Assembly (NCBI GenBank): GCA_946055445.1
Contig: CAMGGF010000031.1
Span: 1-10,251, forward strand
DNA from: an uncultured Ruminococcus sp.
Lineage (GTDB): Bacteria; Bacillota; Clostridia; Oscillospirales; Acutalibacteraceae
Length of the DNA: 10,251 nucleotides
Reading direction: 5' to 3'
Below are positions 1 through 7,084 of this stretch, one piece after another. A program made the translations under genes and the position numbers. Below the pieces are notes generated by a model that worked only from the letters and a program-made list of their open reading frames with translations, searched no databases and had not been told where the DNA came from. The first letter of the stretch is position 1; each line of letters starts with the position of its first letter.

Positions 1-325
1 AAAATGCAGTTTCATTGTGCTGAGATCCTTCGCCTACGGCTCAGGATGACAAATTCTTTACATTGTACTCTCCTTTGTCATTCTGAGCGAAGCGAAGAAT
101 CTCATGCGGCAAAATGCAGTTTCATTGTGCTGAGATCCTTCGCCTACGGCTCAGGATGACAAATTTTTTACATTGTACTCTCCTTTGTCATTCTGAGCGA
201 AGCGAAGAATCTCATGCGACAAAATGCAGTTTCATTGTGTCGAGATCCTTCGCCTGCGGCTCAGGATGACAAAATCTTTACTTTGCACTTTCCTTTGTCA
301 TTCTGAGCGAAGCGAAGAATCTCAT
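1..325. repeat. Three tandem 110-bp units, each with a long imperfect inverted repeat
   Basis: Unit starts lie at 1, 111 and 221. Units 1 and 2 differ at two positions only (near 166 and 219); unit 3 is more diverged and stops at 325. Each unit has a 25-26-nt linker, a left arm (21-53, 131-163, 242-273), a 20-nt loop and a right arm (74-105, 184-215, 294-325). The right arm is nearly the reverse complement of the left: both read GAGATYCTTCGC at one end and CTCAGRATGACAAA at the other. Each arm also folds on itself, through an outer ATCC/GGAT or ATTC/GAAT pair and an inner GC-rich pair. This resembles REP or BIME-type palindromic repeats. Reading through the repeats gives peptides such as CHSERSEES, which I do not regard as genes. 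The window begins inside the array, so its left end is not seen. Confidence 0.93.
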
Positions 326-326
326 T

Positions 327-608
327 TCAAAGTATTGTTTCCCACAAGTCTTCCCATTTCGGATTCGCCGTTTCTACCAAAGCATTCTTTTTCGCACGCG
401 TCCAACCTTTCAACTGCTTTTCACGCTGTATTGCATCACGGACATCCGGTGCGGATTCTACATACACTAATTTCGTCACATTATATTTTGCAGTAAAGCC
501 ATCTAACATATGATTTCGATGTTCATACACACGGCGTACAATATCATTTGTAACACCAATATACATCACCTTGTCGGTTTTGTTTGTTAGGATATAAACA
601 TAATACAT
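327..608 (-). CDS. Small GIY-YIG domain nuclease (UPF0213/YhbQ-like)
   Basis: This 93-residue protein is essentially one GIY-YIG domain. The first motif appears as YVYI (residues 3-6) and the second as YIG (16-18). They are followed by conserved Arg25/Arg26, Tyr28-Glu29-His30, and the catalytic glutamate Glu63 in REKQLKGW. A late NPKW element (82-85) is also usual in this family. GIY-YIG domains cut DNA with one metal-bound glutamate; single-domain members of about 90-100 residues are common in bacteria and mostly uncharacterised. The ATG at 606-608 has an AGAGGT-type ribosome binding site at 615-622. The gene with this site fills the 298 bases between two palindrome arms (ending at 325 and starting at 624), and its TGA lies one base from the left arm. 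Base composition over 361-600 is about 40% G+C, lower than the neighbouring mannosidase. It may be a nuclease that acts on, or moves with, the flanking repeats; that is inference. Confidence 0.93.
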   Translation of the reverse strand: MYYVYILTNKTDKVMYIGVTNDIVRRVYEHRNHMLDGFTAKYNVTKLVYVESAPDVRDAIQREKQLKGWTRAKKNALVETANPKWEDLWETIL

Positions 609-623
609 TATGCTGACCTCTTT

Positions 624-766
624 TGAGATCCTTCGCCTACGGCTCAGGATGACAAATTCTTTACATTGTACTTTCCTTTGTCATTCTGCGCGAAGCAAAG
701 AATCTCATACGGAAAAATGCAGTTTCATTGTGCTGAGATCCTTCGCCTGCGGCTCTGGATGACAGA
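624..766. repeat. Fourth inverted-repeat copy and a lone fifth arm
   Basis: Copy four has its left arm at 624-656, a 20-nt loop and its right arm at 677-708. A 25-nt linker (709-733) like that of the left array follows, then a fifth left arm at 734-766. The fifth arm has no full partner: 778-790 carries only fragments resembling the two ends of a right arm. The arms match those at 1-325 with a few changes, for example CTGCGCGAAGCAAAG in the fourth right arm. The block lies between the stop of the mannosidase and the ribosome binding site of the GIY-YIG gene. A transcript of the mannosidase would run through these hairpins, and they could stop or stabilise it. Confidence 0.9.
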
Positions 767-785
767 TTTCTATTTTCCTTGTATC

Positions 786-3700
786 TCACCGTTCAAATTT
801 CAGCGTAATAATTTCGAAGGGTTTGACAGACAGGGTTACGGATCTGCCGTCATTGATAAGCAGTTTTTCCTCATTTTCCAACAAATCGCACAAGAACACA
901 TTTTTGAAATCAAACCCTGCGGTCAAGGTCACCTCGGTACGCTGATTATACGCCTCATAAAGCCGCGCAACCACCGCTTCGCTGTGTTCCGCTTTTTTCA
1001 GCGTTTCCATGATGACATTTTCGCGGTTTACGGAAAGCAGGGAAAAACTTTCGGGCAAAGTGCCGTTTTGCTTTTGCACTTTGCAGGCGGACATCGGCAT
1101 ATTTAAGAGATATGCCTGCTGTACCGTACCTGCGGCGCGAAAATCGCCTGCGTGCGGATACAGAGAATAGGTAAAGGTATGGTGTCCGCGGTCAGCGGTT
1201 TCGTCAGGGTATGTGCCGCATTTGAGCATCGTCAGGCGCAGGACGCCGTCGTGAATATCGTGACCGTATTTACAGTCATTGAGCATAGAAACACCGTAAC
1301 CGTATTCCGACAAATCCGCAAACTTGTGTGCACAAACCTCAAACCGCGCGGCATCCCAACTTGTATTTCGGTGCGTGGGGCGTTCCACCGTGCCGAATTG
1401 GATTTCGTAAGTCGCTTTGTCGGCATTGATCTCCACAGGGAATGCGGTTTTTAAGACTAAATGGCTTTCGTTCCAATCGATTTCCGTGTCAAAATCAATC
1501 CGCGCAATATCGTCATACAGCCAGATTTTTTGCACGATTTCGCTGTGCATAAAGGGCTTGCGCACCTCAACACCCGCCCGCGCACCGTCGGAAATACATT
1601 TGATTTCGGCTTCGGCGGACAGTTCCCAAGATTTGTCCGTGTAATAGTTGCTGATTTCCCAGTTGTCATAATCCCGCGGGAAATCTTCATAGGCAGTCAT
1701 CACATTGCCACGTGCACCCGCCTTTAACACTTCGCGGTCATTTCGCTTATCGTAAAGCCTTGTAAGTGCGCCGGTTTTGTCAAATTCTATGCGGAAAAAT
1801 TCGTTTTCCAGCCAATCTTTTGCCGATTGTACCACACCGCGCACCTGCGGCTCGGACACAACCTTGTAGCCCTTTGCGGGAATATTCTCTACATACACGC
1901 TTTTGCCGTTCAGGCGCACCGTACCGCTCGCCGTAAAAGAATGCGGATTGCAAACCACCACGCCGCCTTCGGTACGGATTGCGCCGACAACATCGGCAAC
2001 ATGCTGTTTAATCACGCGGTCGCCTTTTTTGAGAATATCGCGGTACTGCTCGGCAGAAACCTCGTAAACCTCGTGAATAGACGAACCGGGGATGATATCG
2101 TGGAACTGATTTAACAAAATCGTTTCCCAACCGTTATGCAAAACATCGGCAGGGTACTCGGCACCCGTGAGGATATGATTTAACAGCGCGGCGGTTTCCG
2201 CTTTTTCATACAAAAATTCGCTTTTGCGGTTAAACCGCTTGTTCTGCGCCTGCGAGGTATAGGTGCCGCGGTGGTATTCGAGATACAGTTCGCCTTGCCA
2301 GCGCGGGGTTTTCGGATTGTCGAGCGCCTTTTGCCGCACGCGGGAAAGCATTTCGCCCGCAAATTCCATTTTTGCCGTGGGCACGCCCGTTACGCCGCGT
2401 TTGAGCAGTTCGTAGTATTCCAAATCTTTTCGAATCGGGCCGCCGCCGCCGTCGCCGTAACCAAAGGTTACAAGCACCTCATTGTTCAGTGCTTTTTGCT
2501 GATAACGGTCCCAAGCGCCCATTAACTGACAGGGATTTAACTTTGCATTATAGGTTACATTGCAGGCAGGCGCCACGCCGCGCACACGGTCTTGCGCGGT
2601 CATAAAGAAGGTGAAAATATCCGTACCGTCAATGCCCTGCCACCAAAAGGTATCATACGGCATTTGATTGGTTTCGTTCCAACCGATTTTTGAGGTTACG
2701 AAACTCTCAACGCCGCTTTTTTTGAGGATTTGCGGCAGTGCGGCGGAATAACCGAACACATCAGGGAGCCAAAGCACTTTGGAGTCCACGCCGAATTCCT
2801 CTTTGAAAAACGCCTTGCCGTACAGAATTTGACGCACCAGACTTTCGCCCGAGGAGAGGTTGCAGTCCGCCTCTACCCACATAGCACCCTCAACTTCCCA
2901 CCGACCTGCTTTGACCATTTCCTTGACCTCGGCATACAGTTCAGGGGCTTCTTCTTTCAAATATTTATACAGTTGCGCTTGGCTCGACATAAATTTGTAT
3001 GCAGGGTACTTTTTCATCAGCGCCAGCACCGTGGAAAATGAGCGCAAAACCTTTTCACGCGTTTGCGCGAGCGTCCACAGCCACGCAACATCAATGTGCG
3101 TATGCCCGATGCAAATGGCGTCTACGCCGTTTTTGCGGCTTTCTTTGCCGTAAAAAACCTCGTCCAAATACTGTTGGGCTTTGCGCACGCTTTCGCGGCT
3201 TTCTTCCGAATGCGGCACGCGCATATCGAGCATATTGACCGCATTTATAATGTGGGTTTGCGTGTCAATATAGTCTTTCTCGGCGGGGTCTAACAGCAAG
3301 GTGGTTTCATACGGCACCGAAAGAGAATAATACAGTTTGCGCAAGGCCTCGTCATAGACGCGCAGTTCTGCATGAAACTCCAAATACTGCGCCTCTTTGC
3401 CGCCGTATGCATAGATATAAATTTCGTATGTATCTTTGGCGTTATCGAGAAAAATTTCGCGGTGGTTGACATCCAACCCCTGCACCAAAACGCCGTCTAC
3501 ATAGACAATAAACTGCGGATTGATGGCGTCCCAACAGTCGATTTGCGTGGAAACATACAATTCAACATTGCGAGAGCGCATACTCTTGGGGATTTCCACT
3601 TTTTTGTAGAACCACGCGTGGCAATCCTTTTCGCCGCCCCAGCGGTCATGCCGCGCAAACGGACGAAAACTTTTATCCATTACAGGCAGCGTATTCCCCG

Positions 3701-3818
3701 TTTTGTAGCCGCAGGGCTTATAGAGAAACCCGTCCAGCGGTGCGCGTTGTTCGCACGCTTCTTTTTCGAGCATTTCAAGGTAAACACGGAGTCTGTCCTC
3801 ATAAAAATCAGTTTGCAT
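786..3818 (-). CDS. Alpha-mannosidase, glycoside hydrolase family 38
   Basis: The product (1010 residues) should remove alpha-linked mannose from glycans or mannosides by the retaining, zinc-dependent GH38 mechanism. An N-terminal beta-rich region (about 1-200) precedes the catalytic domain. That domain opens with GHTHIDVAWLW at residues 238-248, whose His241 and Asp243 are zinc ligands. The nucleophile is expected at Asp353 in WLPDVFGYS, and a further zinc ligand at His573 in NQFHDIIPGSS. A glycine-rich GYGDGGGG stretch lies near 453-460, and beta-sandwich domains follow to the C-terminus. I see no signal peptide, so it is probably cytoplasmic and acts on imported oligosaccharides. I chose the ATG at 3816-3818 because a strong AAAGAGGAG site (3825-3833) lies just upstream. 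An in-frame ATG 16 codons earlier (3864-3866) has no such site and falls inside the predicted promoter. The natural substrate linkage cannot be read from sequence. Confidence 0.95.
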   Translation of the reverse strand: MQTDFYEDRLRVYLEMLEKEACEQRAPLDGFLYKPCGYKTGNTLPVMDKSFRPFARHDRWGGEKDCHAWFYKKVEIPKSMRSRNVELYVSTQIDCWDAINPQFIVYVDGVLVQGLDVNHREIFLDNAKDTYEIYIYAYGGKEAQYLEFHAELRVYDEALRKLYYSLSVPYETTLLLDPAEKDYIDTQTHIINAVNMLDMRVPHSEESRESVRKAQQYLDEVFYGKESRKNGVDAICIGHTHIDVAWLWTLAQTREKVLRSFSTVLALMKKYPAYKFMSSQAQLYKYLKEEAPELYAEVKEMVKAGRWEVEGAMWVEADCNLSSGESLVRQILYGKAFFKEEFGVDSKVLWLPDVFGYSAALPQILKKSGVESFVTSKIGWNETNQMPYDTFWWQGIDGTDIFTFFMTAQDRVRGVAPACNVTYNAKLNPCQLMGAWDRYQQKALNNEVLVTFGYGDGGGGPIRKDLEYYELLKRGVTGVPTAKMEFAGEMLSRVRQKALDNPKTPRWQGELYLEYHRGTYTSQAQNKRFNRKSEFLYEKAETAALLNHILTGAEYPADVLHNGWETILLNQFHDIIPGSSIHEVYEVSAEQYRDILKKGDRVIKQHVADVVGAIRTEGGVVVCNPHSFTASGTVRLNGKSVYVENIPAKGYKVVSEPQVRGVVQSAKDWLENEFFRIEFDKTGALTRLYDKRNDREVLKAGARGNVMTAYEDFPRDYDNWEISNYYTDKSWELSAEAEIKCISDGARAGVEVRKPFMHSEIVQKIWLYDDIARIDFDTEIDWNESHLVLKTAFPVEINADKATYEIQFGTVERPTHRNTSWDAARFEVCAHKFADLSEYGYGVSMLNDCKYGHDIHDGVLRLTMLKCGTYPDETADRGHHTFTYSLYPHAGDFRAAGTVQQAYLLNMPMSACKVQKQNGTLPESFSLLSVNRENVIMETLKKAEHSEAVVARLYEAYNQRTEVTLTAGFDFKNVFLCDLLENEEKLLINDGRSVTLSVKPFEIITLKFER

Positions 3819-3824
3819 ACTACA

Positions 3825-3833
3825 CTCCTCTTT
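3825..3833 (-). promoter_or_regulatory. Ribosome binding site that sets the mannosidase start
   Basis: On the minus strand this reads AAAGAGGAG, six bases before the ATG at 3816-3818. It decides against the longer in-frame start at 3866. Confidence 0.8.
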
Positions 3834-3856
3834 ATCGGTAAAATTCAATCTGGATT

Positions 3857-3885
3857 TTTTTAACACAATCCCTATGCAATGTCAA
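3857..3885 (-). promoter_or_regulatory. Candidate sigma-A promoter for the mannosidase
   Basis: The minus strand has a perfect -35 TTGACA (3880-3885), a 17-nt spacer and a weaker -10 TAAAAA (3857-3862), in the 114-base gap after folC. Transcription would start near 3850, leaving a leader of about 30 bases that includes the ribosome binding site. I see no clear operator palindrome around it, so control by sugar is not shown. Confidence 0.5.
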
Positions 3886-3932
3886 GGGCTTTGCGCAAGA
3901 AACAACATTTTTTTCACAAATACAGGTATTTT

Positions 3933-5183
3933 TCAGAATAAATCCGAAAGCAGATAAAATGACCCGCAAACAAGCAACAGCCCATCCGCTTCGGTGTGTT
4001 CACGCGCAAGGCGCAATGCGCTTTGCGGATTATCTTCTGTAAAGGTTTGCAAAGGCAAATCGGACACCGCCCTCAAAAGGACTTCGGGTGACGCGGCACG
4101 GGGATTGTCGGGTTTTGTGAATACGGCGGTTTTGCAAAGCGGCAAAACGGTTTGCAAATAGGTTTCGCAGTCCTTGTCCGCCATCAGCCCGACAAGTGCG
4201 GTGATATTTTCGGGCGCAAATTGCCGCAAAACAGCCGCAAGCGCCGCGCCGCATTCGGGATTGTGCCCGCCGTCGAAAAGCATCGGCGGCGTACCGTTTC
4301 GGTATTCCATTCGCCCGCGCATCACGGTGTTTCGGATGCCGTTTTTGATATTTTGCTGTGTAACTTGCGGCAGGCACTTCGCCGCTTCAATCACCCCGAC
4401 TGCATTTTCGACCTGATGACGCCCGACAAGCGGCAAACAGTAGGTTTCGCCGCCGTAGGAAAATACGGTCTCCTGTAAGGTTTCCGACAGAATTTCGGCA
4501 GAGTCAAGCGGCGCTATTATCAATTTGCAATGGATTTGGGCGGCGGTTTTTTGCAATACAGCAAGGGCTTCTTTGTCCTGCGCCGAAGTGGTAACGCAAA
4601 TACTGCCTTCTTTTAAAATCCCCGCTTTTTCGGCGGCGATTTGCGCGACGGTATCGCCCAAAATTCTTGTATGGTCCAACGAAACCGAAGTGATTACGCA
4701 CACCTCGGGCGAAGGGATAACATTGGTCGAGTCATACCGCCCGCCCAAGCCGACCTCCAACACCGCATAATCGCATTTTTGTTCTTTGAAATACAACAGC
4801 GCCGCGGCGGTAATCGCCTCAAACTCGGTGGGCACGATATTCTGCCCGTTTAAAACTTCAATTGCCGCTTTGACGCGTTCGGTAACGGTGGCAAGGTGTT
4901 CTTTCGGAATGTTTTGATTGTTAATCTGAATACGCTCGCAAAACGAAAAGACATACGGCGAAGTGAACAGCCCCGTTTTATACCCTGCCTCTTTCAAAAT
5001 GCAACTGAGCATTGTCGAGGTACTCCCCTTGCCGTTTGTACCTGCAATATGCACAAAGCGCAAATCGTTTTGCGGATTGCCCAGTCTCTCCAACAATGCC
5101 GAAATACGCGACAGCCCCGGCTTGATGCCGAATGCCAACAGCGAATGGATATAGTCCACCGCTTCACGGTAAGTCATCGCCAT
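3933..5183 (-). CDS. folC: Folylpolyglutamate synthase / dihydrofolate synthase
   Basis: This cytoplasmic ligase (416 residues) adds glutamate to dihydropteroate or folate using ATP, so folates are made and kept in the cell. The family signature is clear. The P-loop GTNGKGS is at residues 48-54, followed by GLFTSPYV at 71-78 and EVGLGGRYDSTNV at 143-155. SLDHT at 168-172 precedes EKAGILK at 185-191, which contains the lysine expected to be carbamylated. GRHQVENA at 254-261 and FDGGHNP at 303-309 lie in the C-terminal half. The length is normal for the family. The ATG at 5181-5183 has a GAGGTG site six bases upstream, inside the end of exoA; a second ATG two codons later is possible. The gap to the exoA stop is a single base, so the two genes are almost certainly co-transcribed and probably translationally coupled. 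Whether it has both the synthase activities or only one cannot be told here. Confidence 0.96.
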   Translation of the reverse strand: MAMTYREAVDYIHSLLAFGIKPGLSRISALLERLGNPQNDLRFVHIAGTNGKGSTSTMLSCILKEAGYKTGLFTSPYVFSFCERIQINNQNIPKEHLATVTERVKAAIEVLNGQNIVPTEFEAITAAALLYFKEQKCDYAVLEVGLGGRYDSTNVIPSPEVCVITSVSLDHTRILGDTVAQIAAEKAGILKEGSICVTTSAQDKEALAVLQKTAAQIHCKLIIAPLDSAEILSETLQETVFSYGGETYCLPLVGRHQVENAVGVIEAAKCLPQVTQQNIKNGIRNTVMRGRMEYRNGTPPMLFDGGHNPECGAALAAVLRQFAPENITALVGLMADKDCETYLQTVLPLCKTAVFTKPDNPRAASPEVLLRAVSDLPLQTFTEDNPQSALRLAREHTEADGLLLVCGSFYLLSDLF

Positions 5184-5184
5184 T

Positions 5185-5943
5185 TTACACCTCGATAATC
5201 AATTCCACAGGGCAATGGTCAGAGCCGAAAATCTCGCTGTGAATTGAGGCGCTGACCAGTTTGTCTTTTAACCGCTCGGACACGCAGAAATAGTCAATAC
5301 GCCACCCCGCATTGTTTGCGCGCGCGTTAAAGCGGTAACTCCACCACGAATATGCGCCCGTAAGGTCGGGGTAAAAATAACGGAAAGTATCGACAAAGCC
5401 GCTGTCTAAAAGTTCCGTGAACTTGCCGCGTTCTTCATCGGAAAAGCCTGCGTTTCCTCGGTTGGTTTTCGGATTTTTCAGGTCGATTTCCTCGTGGGCA
5501 ACATTTAGGTCGCCGCAGAAAATCACGGGTTTGCGGCTGTCCAATTCCAACAAGTAACTGCGGAACTTGTCCTCCCAACTCATACGGTATTCAATTCGCT
5601 TTAAGCCGTCCTGCGCGTTGGGGGTGTAGCAGGTCACAACATAATACGTATCATATTCGAGGGTAATCACACGCCCTTCGTTGTCGTAATAGGCGTCGTG
5701 CATACCGTAAGTGACCGAAAGCGGCGCTTCTTTTGCGAAAATCGCCGTACCCGAATAGCCTTTTTTCTCGGCGTAATTCCAAAACGACACATACCCGTCA
5801 AATTCCAAATCCAACTGCCCTGCCTGCAATTTGGTTTCCTGCAAGCAGAAAAAGTCCGCGTTAAGCGTCAGAAACTCCGCTTCAAAGTTTTTTCCGACGC
5901 ACGCGCGCAGACCGTTTACATTCCACGAAATCAGTTTTTTCAT
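5185..5943 (-). CDS. exoA: Exodeoxyribonuclease III (AP endonuclease)
   Basis: This 252-residue enzyme of the exonuclease III / endonuclease-exonuclease-phosphatase fold cuts DNA at abasic sites and trims 3' ends in base excision repair. Expected residues are all present: Asn8 in SWNVNGLRA, metal-binding Glu36 in LQETKL, Tyr106 in CYTPNA, and Asp145 and Asn147 in CGDLNVAH. WRIDYF (214-219) and the terminal GSDHCPV (240-246), with catalytic Asp242 and His243, complete the set. Length is typical of the ExoA/Xth family. The start is the ATG at 5941-5943, with GGAGGAAACT directly before it. The reading frame stays open upstream to 6405, but that extension lacks family similarity and runs through the divergent promoter region. 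It is the first gene of a two-gene unit with folC. Confidence 0.96.
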   Translation of the reverse strand: MKKLISWNVNGLRACVGKNFEAEFLTLNADFFCLQETKLQAGQLDLEFDGYVSFWNYAEKKGYSGTAIFAKEAPLSVTYGMHDAYYDNEGRVITLEYDTYYVVTCYTPNAQDGLKRIEYRMSWEDKFRSYLLELDSRKPVIFCGDLNVAHEEIDLKNPKTNRGNAGFSDEERGKFTELLDSGFVDTFRYFYPDLTGAYSWWSYRFNARANNAGWRIDYFCVSERLKDKLVSASIHSEIFGSDHCPVELIIEV

Positions 5944-5977
5944 AGTTTCCTCCGAAATTTGGCATAATGTTGTATTT

Positions 5978-5986
5978 ATTGTAACA
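5978..5986 (-). promoter_or_regulatory. Candidate extended -10 promoter element for exoA-folC
   Basis: On the minus strand this reads TGTTACAAT, an extended -10 form (TGn followed by TACAAT), 34 bases before the exoA ATG. There is no good -35 at the right distance. It faces the promoter at 6017-6045 in the 145-base divergent region. Confidence 0.35.
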
Positions 5987-6016
5987 TCTTTCCGTTTATA
6001 AATCCATAGATTTATG

Positions 6017-6045
6017 TTGACTTTTGAAAATAAGTGCTGTAATAT
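6017..6045 (+). promoter_or_regulatory. Sigma-A promoter for the membrane protein gene
   Basis: TTGACT (6017-6022) is followed by a 17-nt spacer and TAATAT (6040-6045), a close match to the consensus. Transcription should begin near 6052. This rules out the in-frame ATG at 6014 as a start from this promoter and supports the ATG at 6089. Confidence 0.7.
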
Positions 6046-6088
6046 GGATTTTATTGAACAATGGGCGGTCTTACGGCGGAGGAAACAC

Positions 6089-7000
6089 ATGCAAAACCAA
6101 AGAAATAACAAAAAGACAGAAACGGAGAAAGCAGATAGCCTTTGGAAAGTATTTTCCGACACCTTTTTGCGGGCGGAATTTTTACTTTTGTTTTTCCTGC
6201 TTGTGTATGCAACGGTGCATATCATGCGGATGGGCAACACCTTCCTCGGTGCAGACGGTAATCTGTATGCCGTGCCGACTTTGCCCCCTGCCCCGAGCGC
6301 AGAAACTTTTTTGCAGACGGGACTGCCGTCGGCGGCGCAAACGGAATCTTCGACGCCCACAGTAAGCGCGCCTGCCGTCAATCTTTTGCAAGCACCGAAA
6401 ACCAAAGGTGAAATTGCCGCATATTATCAAGCGGCGATGGCGCGGGCAAAGGAAAGTGCCGCTTCGGTGACCTTAATACAGAAAAAAGGTACAAATTATA
6501 ACGGCGTGGTAGAAGCGGGCAACAACCCGTTCCTCGGCACGGTGGCAAAATCGCTGATGAATTCCTTTTTAAAAGAAGAAAATCCGAATACCGTTTATAC
6601 TGCGCGTGCGGATATATATGATAATTTTATCCCCCGCGGCACGGACTGTCATTTAACGGAATCCGATTTAGACGAGGCTTTTTGCGAAGACAGCGGTGAC
6701 TTCTATACGATTTTTGTGAAAGTCAAGCCCGATGAAAACCCCAATGCGGGCTACGGATCGGGCGCGGTCGGCTCGGTCATTACCAAAGCGGAAATCGAGT
6801 CGGCGGTCAATGGCAAGGTGAAATTGGAGAATGTCGTTTGCCGCTATGACGGGGCGTATTCCACAATCAAGGTGGAGAAAGCCACGGGCAATCTGTTGGA
6901 AATTCAATCCGCGTTGCCGATGTATTTGTGTTTAAACGCCATGGGGCTCGACTGCCGCATCGGCTTACAGTTTGACGAATATTGGACAGTGCAATGGTAA
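6089..7000 (+). CDS. Uncharacterised single-pass membrane-anchored protein
   Basis: I do not recognise a named family. The protein has 303 residues. A short basic, polar N-terminus (1-26) comes before one hydrophobic segment (about 27-46, FLLLFFLLVYATVHI). A proline, alanine, serine and threonine-rich linker (about 62-103) leads to a soluble domain (about 104-303). The positive charges before the helix suggest that the C-terminal domain lies outside the membrane. That domain starts with KGEIAAYYQAAMARAKES, a probable helix, and has five cysteines (187, 199, 251, 281, 289), so disulphides are possible. No catalytic motif is apparent. The ATG at 6089 is preceded by GGAGGA at 6078-6083 with five bases spacing; upstream in-frame ATGs at 6014 and 6044 overlap the promoter. 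A strong terminator follows, so it is probably monocistronic. It resembles hypothetical clostridial cell-surface proteins in general layout, which is impression only. Confidence 0.85.
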   Translation: MQNQRNNKKTETEKADSLWKVFSDTFLRAEFLLLFFLLVYATVHIMRMGNTFLGADGNLYAVPTLPPAPSAETFLQTGLPSAAQTESSTPTVSAPAVNLLQAPKTKGEIAAYYQAAMARAKESAASVTLIQKKGTNYNGVVEAGNNPFLGTVAKSLMNSFLKEENPNTVYTARADIYDNFIPRGTDCHLTESDLDEAFCEDSGDFYTIFVKVKPDENPNAGYGSGAVGSVITKAEIESAVNGKVKLENVVCRYDGAYSTIKVEKATGNLLEIQSALPMYLCLNAMGLDCRIGLQFDEYWTVQW

Positions 7001-7007
7001 GATTTTT

Positions 7008-7038
7008 GAAAAGTGCCTGCGGGCGCTTTTCTTTTTTT
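7008..7038 (+). terminator. Intrinsic terminator after the membrane protein gene
   Basis: GAAAAGTGCC pairs with GGCGCTTTTC around a TGCG loop (10 pairs, one of them G-T), and a run of seven T follows. It starts eight bases after the stop codon at 6998-7000. Confidence 0.85.
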
Positions 7039-7065
7039 GCAAAATATGATATACTGCTTTATATT
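7037..7065 (+). promoter_or_regulatory. Candidate promoter(s) for the HAD phosphatase and RNase HI genes
   Basis: TTGCAA (7037-7042), a 17-nt spacer and TATATT (7060-7065) form one candidate. An alternative extended -10, TGATATACT, lies inside it at 7047-7055. Both follow the terminator and precede the AGGAGTG ribosome binding site (7074-7080). Which one is used cannot be decided by eye. Confidence 0.5.
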
Positions 7066-7084
7066 CTGTTTTTAGGAGTGTACT

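Noticed and set aside
54..73. Minus-strand Shine-Dalgarno-like GGAGAG followed by ATG TAA in the repeat loop
   Set aside because: A start codon followed at once by a stop could be a start-stop element, but the motif is lost in unit 3, so chance or decay is more likely.
1..325. CRISPR array
   Set aside because: The units are 110 bp with near-identical content throughout; there are no unique spacers of constant length and no cas genes.
224..496. Plus-strand open frame with CHSERSEES-type peptide
   Set aside because: It reads through the repeat arms and antisense to the GIY-YIG gene, with no ribosome binding site. Such peptides are typical translations of this repeat. The frames at 666-1106, 9744-10088 and 9953-10141 were dropped for the same reason.
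3372..3863. 163-residue open frame antisense to the mannosidase
   Set aside because: It lies wholly opposite a clear GH38 gene and its promoter; no independent support.
3913..3932. Hairpin AAATAC-AG-GTATTT after the folC stop
   Set aside because: The loop is only two bases, and the T run is on the plus strand rather than the strand folC is read from, so it is not a convincing folC terminator.
5944..6405. N-terminal extension of exonuclease III of about 150 residues
   Set aside because: The family begins at MKKLISWNVNG, a GGAGGAAACT site sits right before that ATG, and the extension overlaps the divergent promoter and gene.
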